Positions 1 through 8,044 of a DNA stretch of 51,578 nucleotides are shown here, in pieces (the stretch's first letter is position 1; the number at the start of each line of letters is the position of its first letter). The translations under genes and the position numbers were made by a program. The notes below the pieces were generated by a model that did no database searches, had not been told where the DNA came from, and saw nothing but the letters and a program-made list of their open reading frames with translations. The stretch comes from Chth-196 sp044376515 (GTDB taxonomy: Bacteria; Verrucomicrobiota; Verrucomicrobiia; Chthoniobacterales; Chthoniobacteraceae), in the NCBI GenBank assembly GCA_044376515.1, contig JBILKV010000009.1, positions 1 through 51,578 of the forward strand, in the 5' to 3' direction.

Positions 1-644
1 ATTAATTTCACCTCCTGTTCCTCCAACGGGCCCAGGATCACGATGAACACCTCCAGCCGTTCAATCACCCACGCAGGAGCCTGCACTTTGATCGCGGTCC
101 ACGCCTTTCCATTCCACCATTTCACTGTGACATGGATATTGTGCCTCGCAAGGAGACTCCGGCCCATCGCCGCCAGTCGTTGGCGTTCCCGCACCAGTTG
201 TTGCCGCTGCCGGGTGATGGCACGTTGCCTCTCTTCGTCCACCGTCGAAATACGTACCACACTGAACGCCTTGTGATTCCCGCGCTCGTACCGATCCAGA
301 CGCTGGCAAAGCGCGGCGGCATCCAATCGGTCGTTCTTAACCCCTTTGCCGCGTCCATCCCAGTCTTGGGGTTCTACCACGTAGTTCTTGATGCCGAGTT
401 CCTCGAACCGGCGGTGCAGATGGAATCCGAAGGCGTCAGCTTCATAACAGGTCACGACTTTGTTCGTGAGCTTCTGCTGTTTGACCACGAACAGAAGTAG
501 TTCGTCGTAGGTCATCTTCTGGACCGGCTGCGGAGTCGCGCCGTCGACCTGACGGCTTACCCAGTAGTATTTAGCGTGGGCGTCGATCCCGAGTTTGATC
601 GCTTCGTAAGAGGGGCTGGATTGGGAGGGTGTTGAGGTTGTCAT
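1..644 (-). CDS. IS110-family transposase, N-terminal part (runs off the window)
   Basis: An open frame starts at the ATG at 644 and runs without a stop through position 1, giving about 214 visible residues. The beginning reads IKLGIDAHAKYYWVSRQVDG, which is the N-terminal RuvC-like DEDD domain typical of IS110-type transposases: first catalytic Asp in GIDAH, Glu in CYEAD, and the later KNDRLDAAAL segment. This is followed by a basic coiled region. IS110 elements lack conventional inverted repeats, so the outer end cannot be placed; it should lie between about 645 and 738. The element abuts the 5' end of the divergent TPP-enzyme gene and is the left marker of the accessory island. The C-terminal Ser-containing domain lies outside the window, so intactness is unknown. 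Confidence 0.85.
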   Translation of the reverse strand, partial: MTTSTPSQSSPSYEAIKLGIDAHAKYYWVSRQVDGATPQPVQKMTYDELLLFVVKQQKLTNKVVTCYEADAFGFHLHRRFEELGIKNYVVEPQDWDGRGKGVKNDRLDAAALCQRLDRYERGNHKAFSVVRISTVDEERQRAITRQRQQLVRERQRLAAMGRSLLARHNIHVTVKWWNGKAWTAIKVQAPAWVIERLEVFIVILGPLEEQEVKL

Positions 645-738
645 CGCTTTCAAGATCGCGGAATCTCGCGTGGCGCAACAACCTCATGTCATCTATCATT
701 CACCGCAGCATGGCTCAACCCGGCCACTCCGCTTTAAC

Positions 739-2463
739 ATGACCAACGCCGAATACCTTGCCCGCTATCTCCAAGCCCGCGGGGTCACCCATGTTCACGA
801 GCTGATCGGCGGCATGATCACCTTTTTGCTCGACGCGCTCCACCAGCAAACCGACGTCAAAATCGTCAGCATGCACCACGAACAAGGTTCCGCTTTCGCT
901 GCCGAAGGTTGGGCCCGGATGAAAGGCATCCCCGGCGTCGCCATGGCCACCAGCGGCCCCGGCGCCACCAATCTGCTCACCGCTATCGGCAGTTGTTATT
1001 TCGACTCGGTCCCCACCGTTTTTATCACCGGCCAAGTCAACCGCCACGAACAAAAAGGACAAAAGCCCATCCGCCAACTCGGCTTCCAAGAGACCGATAT
1101 CGTATCCATGGCCCGGCCCATCACCAAGGCCGCCTGGCTGGTCAATACCCCCGATGACCTCCCGCGGATTTTGGACGAGGCCTTTGCCCTCGCCCTCGAC
1201 GGCCGGCCCGGTCCCGTGTTGATCGACATCCCCATGGATGTGCAACGTCACGCCTTGCCGGAATCGGTTCAGGTATCGTTCACCCAGCCTCCGGCCCGAC
1301 CGGTCGACCCAATTGGACGCACCGCCTTCCTTGCTGAGTTGGCCAGCGCCTTAGCTTCCGCTCAAAAACCCCTCGTCCTGGCCGGCGGCGGGCTTCGCAG
1401 CGGCCAGGCCGTCGAGCCTTTCCGAGCCCTGATCGACCACCTTAAAATCCCCGTCGTCCATTCGTTGATGGCGGTGGACGTCCTTCCCTCCGATCATCCC
1501 CTGCGCTTCGGTATGATCGGCAGCTATGGAAACCGCTGGTCCAATCTGGGTTTTGGGCAAAGCGACCTAGTGCTCGTCCTCGGCAGCCGTCTCGACATTC
1601 GCCAAACCGGCTCTGATCTCGCCGGTTTTAGCTCAACTCGCCGCTTTTTTCATCTCGATTGCGACTCCAACGAACTGAACCACCGCGTGACCGGCTGCAC
1701 GACCTGGGCCGAACCACTCGGCACCTTTCTTCCCGCCGCCCGGGATGCCTTGCCTGCCGAGGCAGGCGCCCGTCCTGCGTGGCAAGCGGAGTTGGAGCAG
1801 CTCCGCCTGCAATGGCCCGATACCCGCGAATTGCTTACGGCCAACGGGATTAATCCCAATGGTTTTATGCATGCCCTCTCCCGGCACACACCCTATGCGA
1901 CGGCCTATATCGCCGATGTGGGCCAGCACCAAATGTGGGCCGCTCAAAGCCTCGATCTCCATAAAAATCAACGCTTTATGACCTCCGGAGGCATGGGGGC
2001 GATGGGCTTTGCCCTCCCAGCGGGAATCGGTGCCTGCTTGGCATCGGGACCGGTGGTGGTCATCGCCGGCGACGGCGGCTTTCAACTCAACATTCAAGAA
2101 TTACAGACCATCGCCCGCAATCACTTGCCGGTCAAAATCGTGGTGATCAACAACCACTGTCACGGCATGGTTCGCCAGTTTCAGGAATCCTATTTTAAAG
2201 GCCGCTACCAATCGACCCTTTGGGGTTATGATGCCCCTGATTTTGTAAAAGTTGCCCAAGCCTATGGGATCGATGCAAGTCGCGTTGAACATCCCGACGC
2301 GATTGAGGCGGCGCTTGAGCAGTTATCCGCCGAACCGCAAAAAACTTATTTATTAGAAGTCGTCCTCGACACGATGACCAACGCGTACCCCAAACTCGCC
2401 TTCGGACAGAAATTTGGGGAAATGGAGCCGATGGTCAAACCGCTGGAAATGGAAGGCACTTGA
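739..2463 (+). CDS. Thiamine-diphosphate-dependent enzyme, acetolactate-synthase-like; candidate YerE-type branching enzyme
   Basis: Three-domain ThDP enzyme of about 574 residues. Visible marks: the catalytic Glu in MHHEQGSAFAAEG (near residue 48), the SGPGATN loop, a central cofactor domain with LAGGG, and the ThDP/Mg motif GDGG...NN (near 444-472). The family couples a two-carbon unit from pyruvate to an acceptor. No ilvN or ilvC lies nearby; instead the genes for CDP-4-keto-3,6-dideoxyhexose synthesis follow. This fits a YerE-like role, adding an acetyl branch to that sugar nucleotide (inference). The frame is open back to 670, but the ATG at 739 matches where the family begins (TNAEYLARYLQARGV). 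The upstream extension may be read-through of the IS110 junction. A biosynthetic acetolactate synthase or another ThDP lyase remains possible. Confidence 0.8.
   Translation: MTNAEYLARYLQARGVTHVHELIGGMITFLLDALHQQTDVKIVSMHHEQGSAFAAEGWARMKGIPGVAMATSGPGATNLLTAIGSCYFDSVPTVFITGQVNRHEQKGQKPIRQLGFQETDIVSMARPITKAAWLVNTPDDLPRILDEAFALALDGRPGPVLIDIPMDVQRHALPESVQVSFTQPPARPVDPIGRTAFLAELASALASAQKPLVLAGGGLRSGQAVEPFRALIDHLKIPVVHSLMAVDVLPSDHPLRFGMIGSYGNRWSNLGFGQSDLVLVLGSRLDIRQTGSDLAGFSSTRRFFHLDCDSNELNHRVTGCTTWAEPLGTFLPAARDALPAEAGARPAWQAELEQLRLQWPDTRELLTANGINPNGFMHALSRHTPYATAYIADVGQHQMWAAQSLDLHKNQRFMTSGGMGAMGFALPAGIGACLASGPVVVIAGDGGFQLNIQELQTIARNHLPVKIVVINNHCHGMVRQFQESYFKGRYQSTLWGYDAPDFVKVAQAYGIDASRVEHPDAIEAALEQLSAEPQKTYLLEVVLDTMTNAYPKLAFGQKFGEMEPMVKPLEMEGT
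1752..1767. repeat. Perfect small palindrome inside the TPP-enzyme gene
   Basis: The segment gcctgccgaggcaggc has 7-bp arms around a GA centre. It lies in frame in the linker between the central and C-terminal domains, where it encodes part of LPAEAGA. It may be a short palindromic insertion tolerated in a loop; the sequence alone cannot prove insertion. Confidence 0.6.
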
Positions 2464-2495
2464 TTCCTTATCGGCTGGCAGCAAGGCCGAATAAG

Positions 2496-2861
2496 ATGTG
2501 CGCTAAACTCTTCGATCGATTCCACGTCACTCCGGCGATTGCTTGGAGTATCGGAGGAACCCTGCTCTCTGGTCTGACGGGCCCGTTGGTGGCCTTGCTC
2601 AGCGCCCAAAAGTTTAGCGCCGAAATGCAGGGGTATTATTATACCTTCAGTAGTTTACTGGCGATGTCGGTGTTTTTGGAACTCGGGTTTAATACCTGCA
2701 TCGTTCAATTTATCAGCCACGAGTGTGCCCACCTTGGGATTGAATGCGGGCAACTTAACAACAACTCGCCTCGAGTGCTCGGCCGCTTGGCTTCGCTTAC
2801 GCGCCTTTCGCTCAAATGGTACATGGTCGCGGTCGCCTTATTATTTATCGGTGTAGACTAG
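2496..2861 (+). pseudogene. N-terminal fragment of a flippase-like (Wzx-type) membrane protein
   Basis: The frame begins at ATG 2496, with AAGG about 10 bases upstream, 33 bases after the TPP-enzyme stop, so it was probably co-transcribed. The 121 residues contain two hydrophobic helices (IAWSIGGTLLSGLTGPLVAL and a second around YTFSSLLAMSVFLELGF) and a third starting at the C-terminus (WYMVAVALLFIGVD). Polysaccharide flippases have about 12 helices and over 400 residues, so only the first quarter remains. The frame stops exactly where unrelated degenerate sequence begins, pointing to deletion. Assignment to a flippase rests on topology, the QGYYYTFSSL segment and the O-antigen context. Confidence 0.5.
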
Positions 2862-2879
2862 CCCCGCACGAAAGGTATG

Positions 2880-3330
2880 GCGAGGGGAAGTTGCATGCGG
2901 AGTGAAGACATCGTGCACGCGCCGAACTGCCCATTATTGACATCAGCGTGTGCAATTATTTCAGATGCACCCAAGACCTCTCTGAGAGTTTCTTGATTAC
3001 GGACATGCTGCTGCTCACGACAGAACATTACGAAAGACCTTCCACGATGATATGGTTCGTGATTTTCTGAAACCGTCCGATTTTTATCGTCTGTTTTTCA
3101 CATCGCTTTCCGGCCCCTAAGCCAAAGCGGCGGTTGATTGCAAAGCCCTTACGCCGATTGGCAAGGCGAATTTGCTTGAAGCAATGCAAAAAGAGTTTGG
3201 CCTTCGATTTTTAGTCTCCGAATCTTTGGTGAGCGTGAATGCCACTATGAAAATTTGCTTTTGCTCCGTCCTCGCGCGGTGCGCTGAAGGGGTAATTGCT
3301 TTTCACGGACCGGAAGATGGGGGGGCACCT
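2880..3330 (+). pseudogene. Degenerate C-terminal remnant of an NAD-dependent epimerase/reductase (SDR)
   Basis: No intact frame exists here, but pieces of an extended SDR can be followed. From 2918 one frame reads LPIIDISVCNYFRCTQDLSE and then SFLITDML, like the substrate-binding half of sugar-nucleotide reductases. Near 3010 similarity shifts to the frame of 3013, reading DDMVRDFLKPSDFYRLFFTS. An in-frame TAA at 3118-3120 follows, and then AVDCKALTPIGKANLLEAMQ, like the segment before the C-terminal strand in these enzymes. So there is at least one frameshift and one nonsense codon, and the Rossmann half is missing. It lies between the TPP enzyme and the dideoxysugar operon, so it may be the remains of a sugar reductase from the same pathway (inference). 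Confidence 0.5.
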
Positions 3331-3480
3331 CATGAGTTTAATCAAGCGCCTTGATCCAGTCGCGTAGAAATTCAGCGTGTCGTAGGTGCACGTTATTAAA
3401 ATAAAGTAAGTTCAAATTAAAAGCGGTGCGCCAAAAAACGGCGAAACAAGCTGTCGATCCCGCTAGGCGGTTTCCTAATT

Positions 3481-4542
3481 TTAGCTTGTTTTTAAAAACG
3501 CCGCCGTTTTACGAAGTGCCTTCCTTAGCGGGACGCACTCCCGAAGATTTAACTCTTGCTCTGCCCGCGAAACATCGGGCACGTACCCTGCAATGGGTTC
3601 GATCAGTTTCCTCGGGGCCGGTATCTTGAGGGAAAGGTCTTCGCGACCAAGCGCGAAACACACCTCGCGAGCTAATTCAGCGATAGAAAGATAGTGTTTG
3701 GAGCCCACGTTGTAAGGGCGATTTGGCTTGCCTTTGAAAAGGATCGTCCATAGAGCAATCGCCATGTCTGAAGCATAAAGGTAGGACCGACGCGGGGCGC
3801 CATCCCCTGTCAATCTTGGAGCCTCACCCCGAATCACAGCGCCAAGGAAGTTTCCGACCGCGAAGTGGGTATCCAGCGGCAGATGCGGGCCAACGAATGC
3901 GAATCCGCGTGCAACTTTCGCCTCGAATCCCGAGGACATTGCTTCGAGAAAGCAGAGGTGCTCAGCCGCCAGTTTTCCAATCCCATAGGCGGAAACCGAT
4001 TGGAAAGGATCGAGTGACCCCAGATAGGTTTCAGGAACGTGCGTCAATTCAGCCGGTTGTTTCCCGTAAACAGCGCCAGAGCTTGTGAACAAAAACTTTC
4101 GAACCTTTGCGCGGCGAGCGAACGAAAGGACGTGTGCTGTACCTGAGACGATCGAATCGAACATCTCTCGCGGGTTTTCACGGTTTAAGGTCGCGTTCGC
4201 GTCCGTAGCCGCATGAATCGCGTAACAGAAGTTTTCGTCGGAAAGATGAAAGGACCGGACATCGCCACGCAAAAATTTGATGTCATCACGGGCCGCAAGA
4301 TGGGGCGCTTTGCGGGCAAATGCCTCCGGATTTCGCGTCAAAACGACTGCACTCATTTTGAGGCCCAGTCTGTCATTGGCGTGGGCAAATGTTTCTAGCA
4401 GCCATACCCCAAAAAAACCGGTGCCACCCGTGATAAAAAAACGGGATCCACGGGCTTCCTCCCAGAGATCCCTCGTATGGCTAAGGACGTGATCCAAATC
4501 CTCTGCTACAACGGTGCGCAAGCTCATGCCGACGTCTTTCAT
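3481..4542 (-). CDS. NAD-dependent epimerase/dehydratase family protein of the CDP-dideoxyhexose operon
   Basis: Extended SDR of 353 residues. The Rossmann motif ITGGTGFFGVWLL lies near residue 37, the catalytic Ser region FTSSGAVYG near 151, and the active-site YGIGK near 184; the C-terminal half binds the sugar nucleotide. It is the last gene of rfbF-rfbG-rfbH-epimerase, starting 8 bases after the rfbH stop. In known CDP-dideoxyhexose clusters this place is taken by the terminal 4-ketoreductase or epimerase (abequose, paratose or tyvelose formation, or YerF for yersiniose), which sets the final sugar. Which one applies cannot be told from sequence. A GAAG-rich stretch precedes the ATG at 4542; Met6 (4527) is an alternative start. 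Confidence 0.8.
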   Translation of the reverse strand: MKDVGMSLRTVVAEDLDHVLSHTRDLWEEARGSRFFITGGTGFFGVWLLETFAHANDRLGLKMSAVVLTRNPEAFARKAPHLAARDDIKFLRGDVRSFHLSDENFCYAIHAATDANATLNRENPREMFDSIVSGTAHVLSFARRAKVRKFLFTSSGAVYGKQPAELTHVPETYLGSLDPFQSVSAYGIGKLAAEHLCFLEAMSSGFEAKVARGFAFVGPHLPLDTHFAVGNFLGAVIRGEAPRLTGDGAPRRSYLYASDMAIALWTILFKGKPNRPYNVGSKHYLSIAELAREVCFALGREDLSLKIPAPRKLIEPIAGYVPDVSRAEQELNLRECVPLRKALRKTAAFLKTS

Positions 4543-4550
4543 CTCTATCT

Positions 4551-6062
4551 TCAGAAAGATTTTATATATTCCCTGATTGTCTCAACTTCATAGTCGATCA
4601 TCGACAAGGTGAGCCCAGGATAGGTTCCCAAAAAGAGCGCTTGCCGCATGATCGTATCAGCTCCGTCAGTGTTGCCGACAACCCTGAAAGCCAGAGGCCT
4701 GTCCTTCTTCAACTGGACAAAAACGGGTTGTCGCAGGAGGTTTCCGCCGAAAAACATCCGGTTTCCCACCTTTCTTTGATCCAAAAACGCCGCGAGTTGG
4801 AAATGTGTAAACGGAGCCGTTTCCCGAACCCTGAACATGAACCCGAACCACGAACAGTCGGTTCTAAATCCTGTGGAATCCCAATCAAAGTTGGAGTCCT
4901 CCCGGTCTGTTTCGGGGCGAAACCAAGACCTCGCGTGGGTTGGCAGAGAGAATTCAAAAAACTCCTCGAAATCCGAAAGCCTTCGGCGGAGCAGTTGCCA
5001 GTTTTTTTTGCGAGCGGCCACAAAAGCGGGTAGTTTTTCGAGCTGCCGCCTCCCGATGGCGGCCTGAGGATCCAAAGGTTTCAGGTTATAGCCTAGGTGG
5101 CTGTAGATGTACTTGTGGTCGTAGCCCTCGGGCAATTCGCCCAACTGCCAGCAGAACCTTTTGTTACAGGTATTGTCCTTGCCGGAGGGGCACCAGCAGT
5201 CCCGGCCCCAGTCACGGAAGCTTTCGGCGTAGGATTTGAGCTGCGGCTTGAAGACAATGTTCACGGCCCCGCCCTCTCCCATGGTGAGATGGTGGGGTGG
5301 GTAAAACGACTGGGTTGAAAGATCGCCCCAAGTGCCCGTGTACCGGGTTACCATCAGTCCGTCGTCAGGGATGCCCGGTGAGTTCGCGGTGATCCCCAGG
5401 GCTTGCGCCTTTGCCTTTGGCATCGAGTAGGTGCAACCGAGAGCGTCGCAGTTGTCCTCGATCAACCAGAGGTCGTACTTGCGGCAGAACTCCAAAACAC
5501 TCGCCACATCAAAAGGGTTACCCAGAGCATGGGCAATCATCACAGCCTTGGTTTTGCCGTGACTGTAGGCGGCTTCCAGCAGGTCTACCCGTATATTTCC
5601 CGTCAACGGATCGTTATCCAAAAAAACGGGCACGGCACCGCACTGAAGAATGGGGGCCACGGTGGTTGGAAACCCCGCGGCGACCGTAATCACCTCGTCC
5701 CCTTGAGTGATACGCTTGTGCGAAGGAAGTTTGTGTGAGGTGAGCGTCGCAAGCGCAATCAGGTTCGCGGAAGAACCCGAATTCACAAGGAGGGTATGCT
5801 TGACTCCTAGGAAGTCCGCCAATTCTCTCTCAAACGCAGCACCCTCGGGCCCGAGAGTCAGCCAAAAATCGAGCGTCGACGAAACGGCTGCCTCCACCTC
5901 GTCCGCATCAAAGACCCGGCCTGCATAGGGAACGGTTGTCTCCCCCGGCAGGAAAACGGACCGATTTCGATCTCCTGGAAGGTTGTTGCCATGGACTAAG
6001 CTGGCGTACTCCCGCGTGAGACGGAGGATTTCGGCCTTTAGTTCGGAAGGAGATTTCGACAT
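4551..6062 (-). CDS. rfbH: CDP-4-keto-6-deoxy-D-glucose-3-dehydrase (E1), lipopolysaccharide biosynthesis protein RfbH
   Basis: PMP-dependent, iron-sulfur aminotransferase-fold enzyme (also called DdhC) that removes the C3 hydroxyl of CDP-4-keto-6-deoxyglucose. Diagnostic for E1 rather than an ordinary aminotransferase is His in place of the PLP lysine in SFYPPHHLTMGEGGAV (His257/258). The [2Fe-2S] ligands fit the family pattern: Cys289, Cys291 and Cys299 in DCWCPSGKDNTC plus Cys205 in DNCDALG. At 503 residues it is about 65 longer than typical E1 enzymes near 437. One insertion of about 26 residues (around 213-240) lies between the first cluster cysteine and the His motif; a second lies near residues 380-410. 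It sits 18 bases after rfbG. Its reductase partner E3 is not in the window. Confidence 0.93.
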   Translation of the reverse strand: MSKSPSELKAEILRLTREYASLVHGNNLPGDRNRSVFLPGETTVPYAGRVFDADEVEAAVSSTLDFWLTLGPEGAAFERELADFLGVKHTLLVNSGSSANLIALATLTSHKLPSHKRITQGDEVITVAAGFPTTVAPILQCGAVPVFLDNDPLTGNIRVDLLEAAYSHGKTKAVMIAHALGNPFDVASVLEFCRKYDLWLIEDNCDALGCTYSMPKAKAQALGITANSPGIPDDGLMVTRYTGTWGDLSTQSFYPPHHLTMGEGGAVNIVFKPQLKSYAESFRDWGRDCWCPSGKDNTCNKRFCWQLGELPEGYDHKYIYSHLGYNLKPLDPQAAIGRRQLEKLPAFVAARKKNWQLLRRRLSDFEEFFEFSLPTHARSWFRPETDREDSNFDWDSTGFRTDCSWFGFMFRVRETAPFTHFQLAAFLDQRKVGNRMFFGGNLLRQPVFVQLKKDRPLAFRVVGNTDGADTIMRQALFLGTYPGLTLSMIDYEVETIREYIKSF

Positions 6063-6080
6063 CTGGTGAAGGGGTGGCGT

Positions 6081-7169
6081 TTAGGGTGTCGCCCAAACTG
6101 CTCCGGTGGCTTTTGCCTCGGAAACATAGGCGAAAATTTGTGCATCGGTCATCTCCCTCGCACGTCCGGGTGCGTTTTCAATTACCCGATACCACTCGAC
6201 GGTTTCTCTAACGGTCCTTTCGAAATCCCATATCGGGCTCCAACCGAGTGAGGCTGCCCTATCAATGGACAGGTTCAACAGTTTTGCCTCGTGTAGGGCC
6301 GCCGTACCGCTGCCGTCGATCCATTTGCCGGACCAATATTTCAACGTTTCGGTTACGAGATCTTCAACGGAACGGTTGCTGCCTGGGTCTGGGCCAAAGT
6401 TGAGGGATCTTGGGATTGAGGGGTCTCGGGAGAGAGCTGCCGCGTACCAGAGGTAGCCGCCCAAGGGTTCCAGCACATGCTGCCAAGGACGGGTCGCGGA
6501 AGGGTTGCGGACGAGGATTGGCTCGCAATTCTGCAGTGCTCGCATGCAATCAGGTACAATGCGGTCCTCGGCCCAATCTCCCCCGCCGATAACGTTTCCC
6601 GCACGAGCGCTGGCGATCCGAACCAGCGAACCAGGCGAGTCGAAGTAAGATTGACGGTAGGCGGCGATACAGATTTCCGCCATTGCCTTGCTTGAACTGT
6701 AGGGGTCACGGCCGCCAAGGTGGTCCTCCTCCTTGTAAGGAAGCCCATGCTCGCGGTTTTCGTAACATTTATCGGTCGTGACAAAAATAGCGGTGCAGGG
6801 GTGGTCTACCGAGCGGAGAGCTTCGAGCACGTGGAGCGTTCCGTTTACGTTGGTTTCGTAGGTCTCGAGCGGTTGGGCGAAGGATCGACGGACGATCGGT
6901 TGCGCCGCAAGATGGAAGACAAAATCCGGGCGAGCCTCCAGCAACGATTCACGCACCGCCTCAATGTTGCGTATGTCGTTAATCTGTTGACAGTGAATCC
7001 TTTTCTCGAGTCCAACTTGGACAAAAAGCGAGGGATTCGAAGCTGGCGCAAGGGAGTAGCCATGGATCTCCGCCCCGAGTTCAATGAGCCATTCGGCTAG
7101 CCAAGCTCCCTTGAATCCCGTATGGCCTGAGAGCCACACCCGCTTGCCTTGGTATTGGTTTCGAAGCAT
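6081..7169 (-). CDS. rfbG: CDP-glucose 4,6-dehydratase
   Basis: Extended SDR of 362 residues that converts CDP-glucose to CDP-4-keto-6-deoxyglucose, the second step of the pathway. The start reads GKRVWLSGHTGFKGAW, the signature of this dehydratase. FHLAAQPIVRRSF, TTDKCYENREHG, the active-site DPYSSSKAMAE (Tyr-x3-Lys), ARAGNVIGGGDW and ATRPWQHVLEPLGGYL are all characteristic. The ATG at 7169 is preferred over the upstream ATG at 7205, because it begins 5 bases after the rfbF stop and leads directly into the conserved N-terminus. Genes rfbF, rfbG and rfbH are tightly spaced and surely co-transcribed. Confidence 0.95.
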   Translation of the reverse strand: MLRNQYQGKRVWLSGHTGFKGAWLAEWLIELGAEIHGYSLAPASNPSLFVQVGLEKRIHCQQINDIRNIEAVRESLLEARPDFVFHLAAQPIVRRSFAQPLETYETNVNGTLHVLEALRSVDHPCTAIFVTTDKCYENREHGLPYKEEDHLGGRDPYSSSKAMAEICIAAYRQSYFDSPGSLVRIASARAGNVIGGGDWAEDRIVPDCMRALQNCEPILVRNPSATRPWQHVLEPLGGYLWYAAALSRDPSIPRSLNFGPDPGSNRSVEDLVTETLKYWSGKWIDGSGTAALHEAKLLNLSIDRAASLGWSPIWDFERTVRETVEWYRVIENAPGRAREMTDAQIFAYVSEAKATGAVWATP

Positions 7170-7174
7170 CACGG

Positions 7175-7936
7175 TTAGGCCCAAGGGGCATTTCCTTTGC
7201 TCCACAGATCCTCCAACAAAACCTTGTCACGCAGCGTGTCCATTGGTTGCCAGAAGCCGCGGTGAACGAAGGCCGAAAGCTGATCTTCAGCGGCCAGACG
7301 CTGCAGAGGTTCCCGTTCCCAGATTGTGGAATCGTCTGCAACAAAGTCGAGCACTCCGGGTTCCAGAACAAAGAAACCTCCGTTTATCCATCCGCCGTCT
7401 CCCTCAGGTTTTTCAACGAACCTCGAGACGGCGTTGCCGGCTATTTCAAGGAGTCCGAAGCGTCCGGGGGGCTGCACCGCGGTGACAGTGGCTAGGCGGT
7501 TGTGTTTCCGGTGGTGTTGCACGGCGGCAGTGATGTTGACGTCGCCCAAGCCGTCACCGTACGTAAAGCAAAATGTTTCGTTTCCGATGTAGGATGCAAC
7601 ACGCTTGAGGCGGCCACCTGTCATGGTTTGGTCACCGGTGTCAACAATGGTGACCCTCCAGTCTTCGGCATGTTTCTGGTGAACCTTCATGGAGTTGTCA
7701 CACATGTCGAAGGAGACGTCGGACAAGTGTAGAAAGTAGTTGGCAAAATACTCCTTGATCACATACCCGCGGTAGCCTGCGCAGATGATGAAGTCTTTGA
7801 AACCGTGGGCAGAATAGATCTTCATCACGTGCCAGAGGATCGGTTTGCCGCCGATCTCGACCATGGGTTTTGGGCGAAGCGAAGTTTCCTCACTGATTCG
7901 GGTGCCTAAACCCCCAGCTAAAATGACACATTTCAT
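7175..7936 (-). CDS. rfbF: Glucose-1-phosphate cytidylyltransferase
   Basis: Nucleotidyltransferase of 253 residues, close to the usual 257, that makes CDP-glucose from CTP and glucose-1-phosphate. The N-terminal loop MKCVILAGGLGTRISEETSL is the CTP-binding signature. KPMVEIGGKPILWH, FTYGDGLGDVNI (metal-binding Asp), RFGLLEI, FVEKPEGDGGWINGG and the GFWQPMDTLRDK end follow in the family order. It is the first gene of the dideoxysugar operon, so its promoter should lie in the 108 bases before 8045. No strong promoter match was recognised there. Confidence 0.96.
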   Translation of the reverse strand: MKCVILAGGLGTRISEETSLRPKPMVEIGGKPILWHVMKIYSAHGFKDFIICAGYRGYVIKEYFANYFLHLSDVSFDMCDNSMKVHQKHAEDWRVTIVDTGDQTMTGGRLKRVASYIGNETFCFTYGDGLGDVNITAAVQHHRKHNRLATVTAVQPPGRFGLLEIAGNAVSRFVEKPEGDGGWINGGFFVLEPGVLDFVADDSTIWEREPLQRLAAEDQLSAFVHRGFWQPMDTLRDKVLLEDLWSKGNAPWA

Positions 7937-8044
7937 GAAAAAAACACGACGGGATTTAATGTCCTCAAGGTCATCAACCGCCCTGGCAAAGCGTCTTGGT
8001 TAACTCGGTAAATGCAAAGCACTCTTTCTCCGAGGCAATAAATA

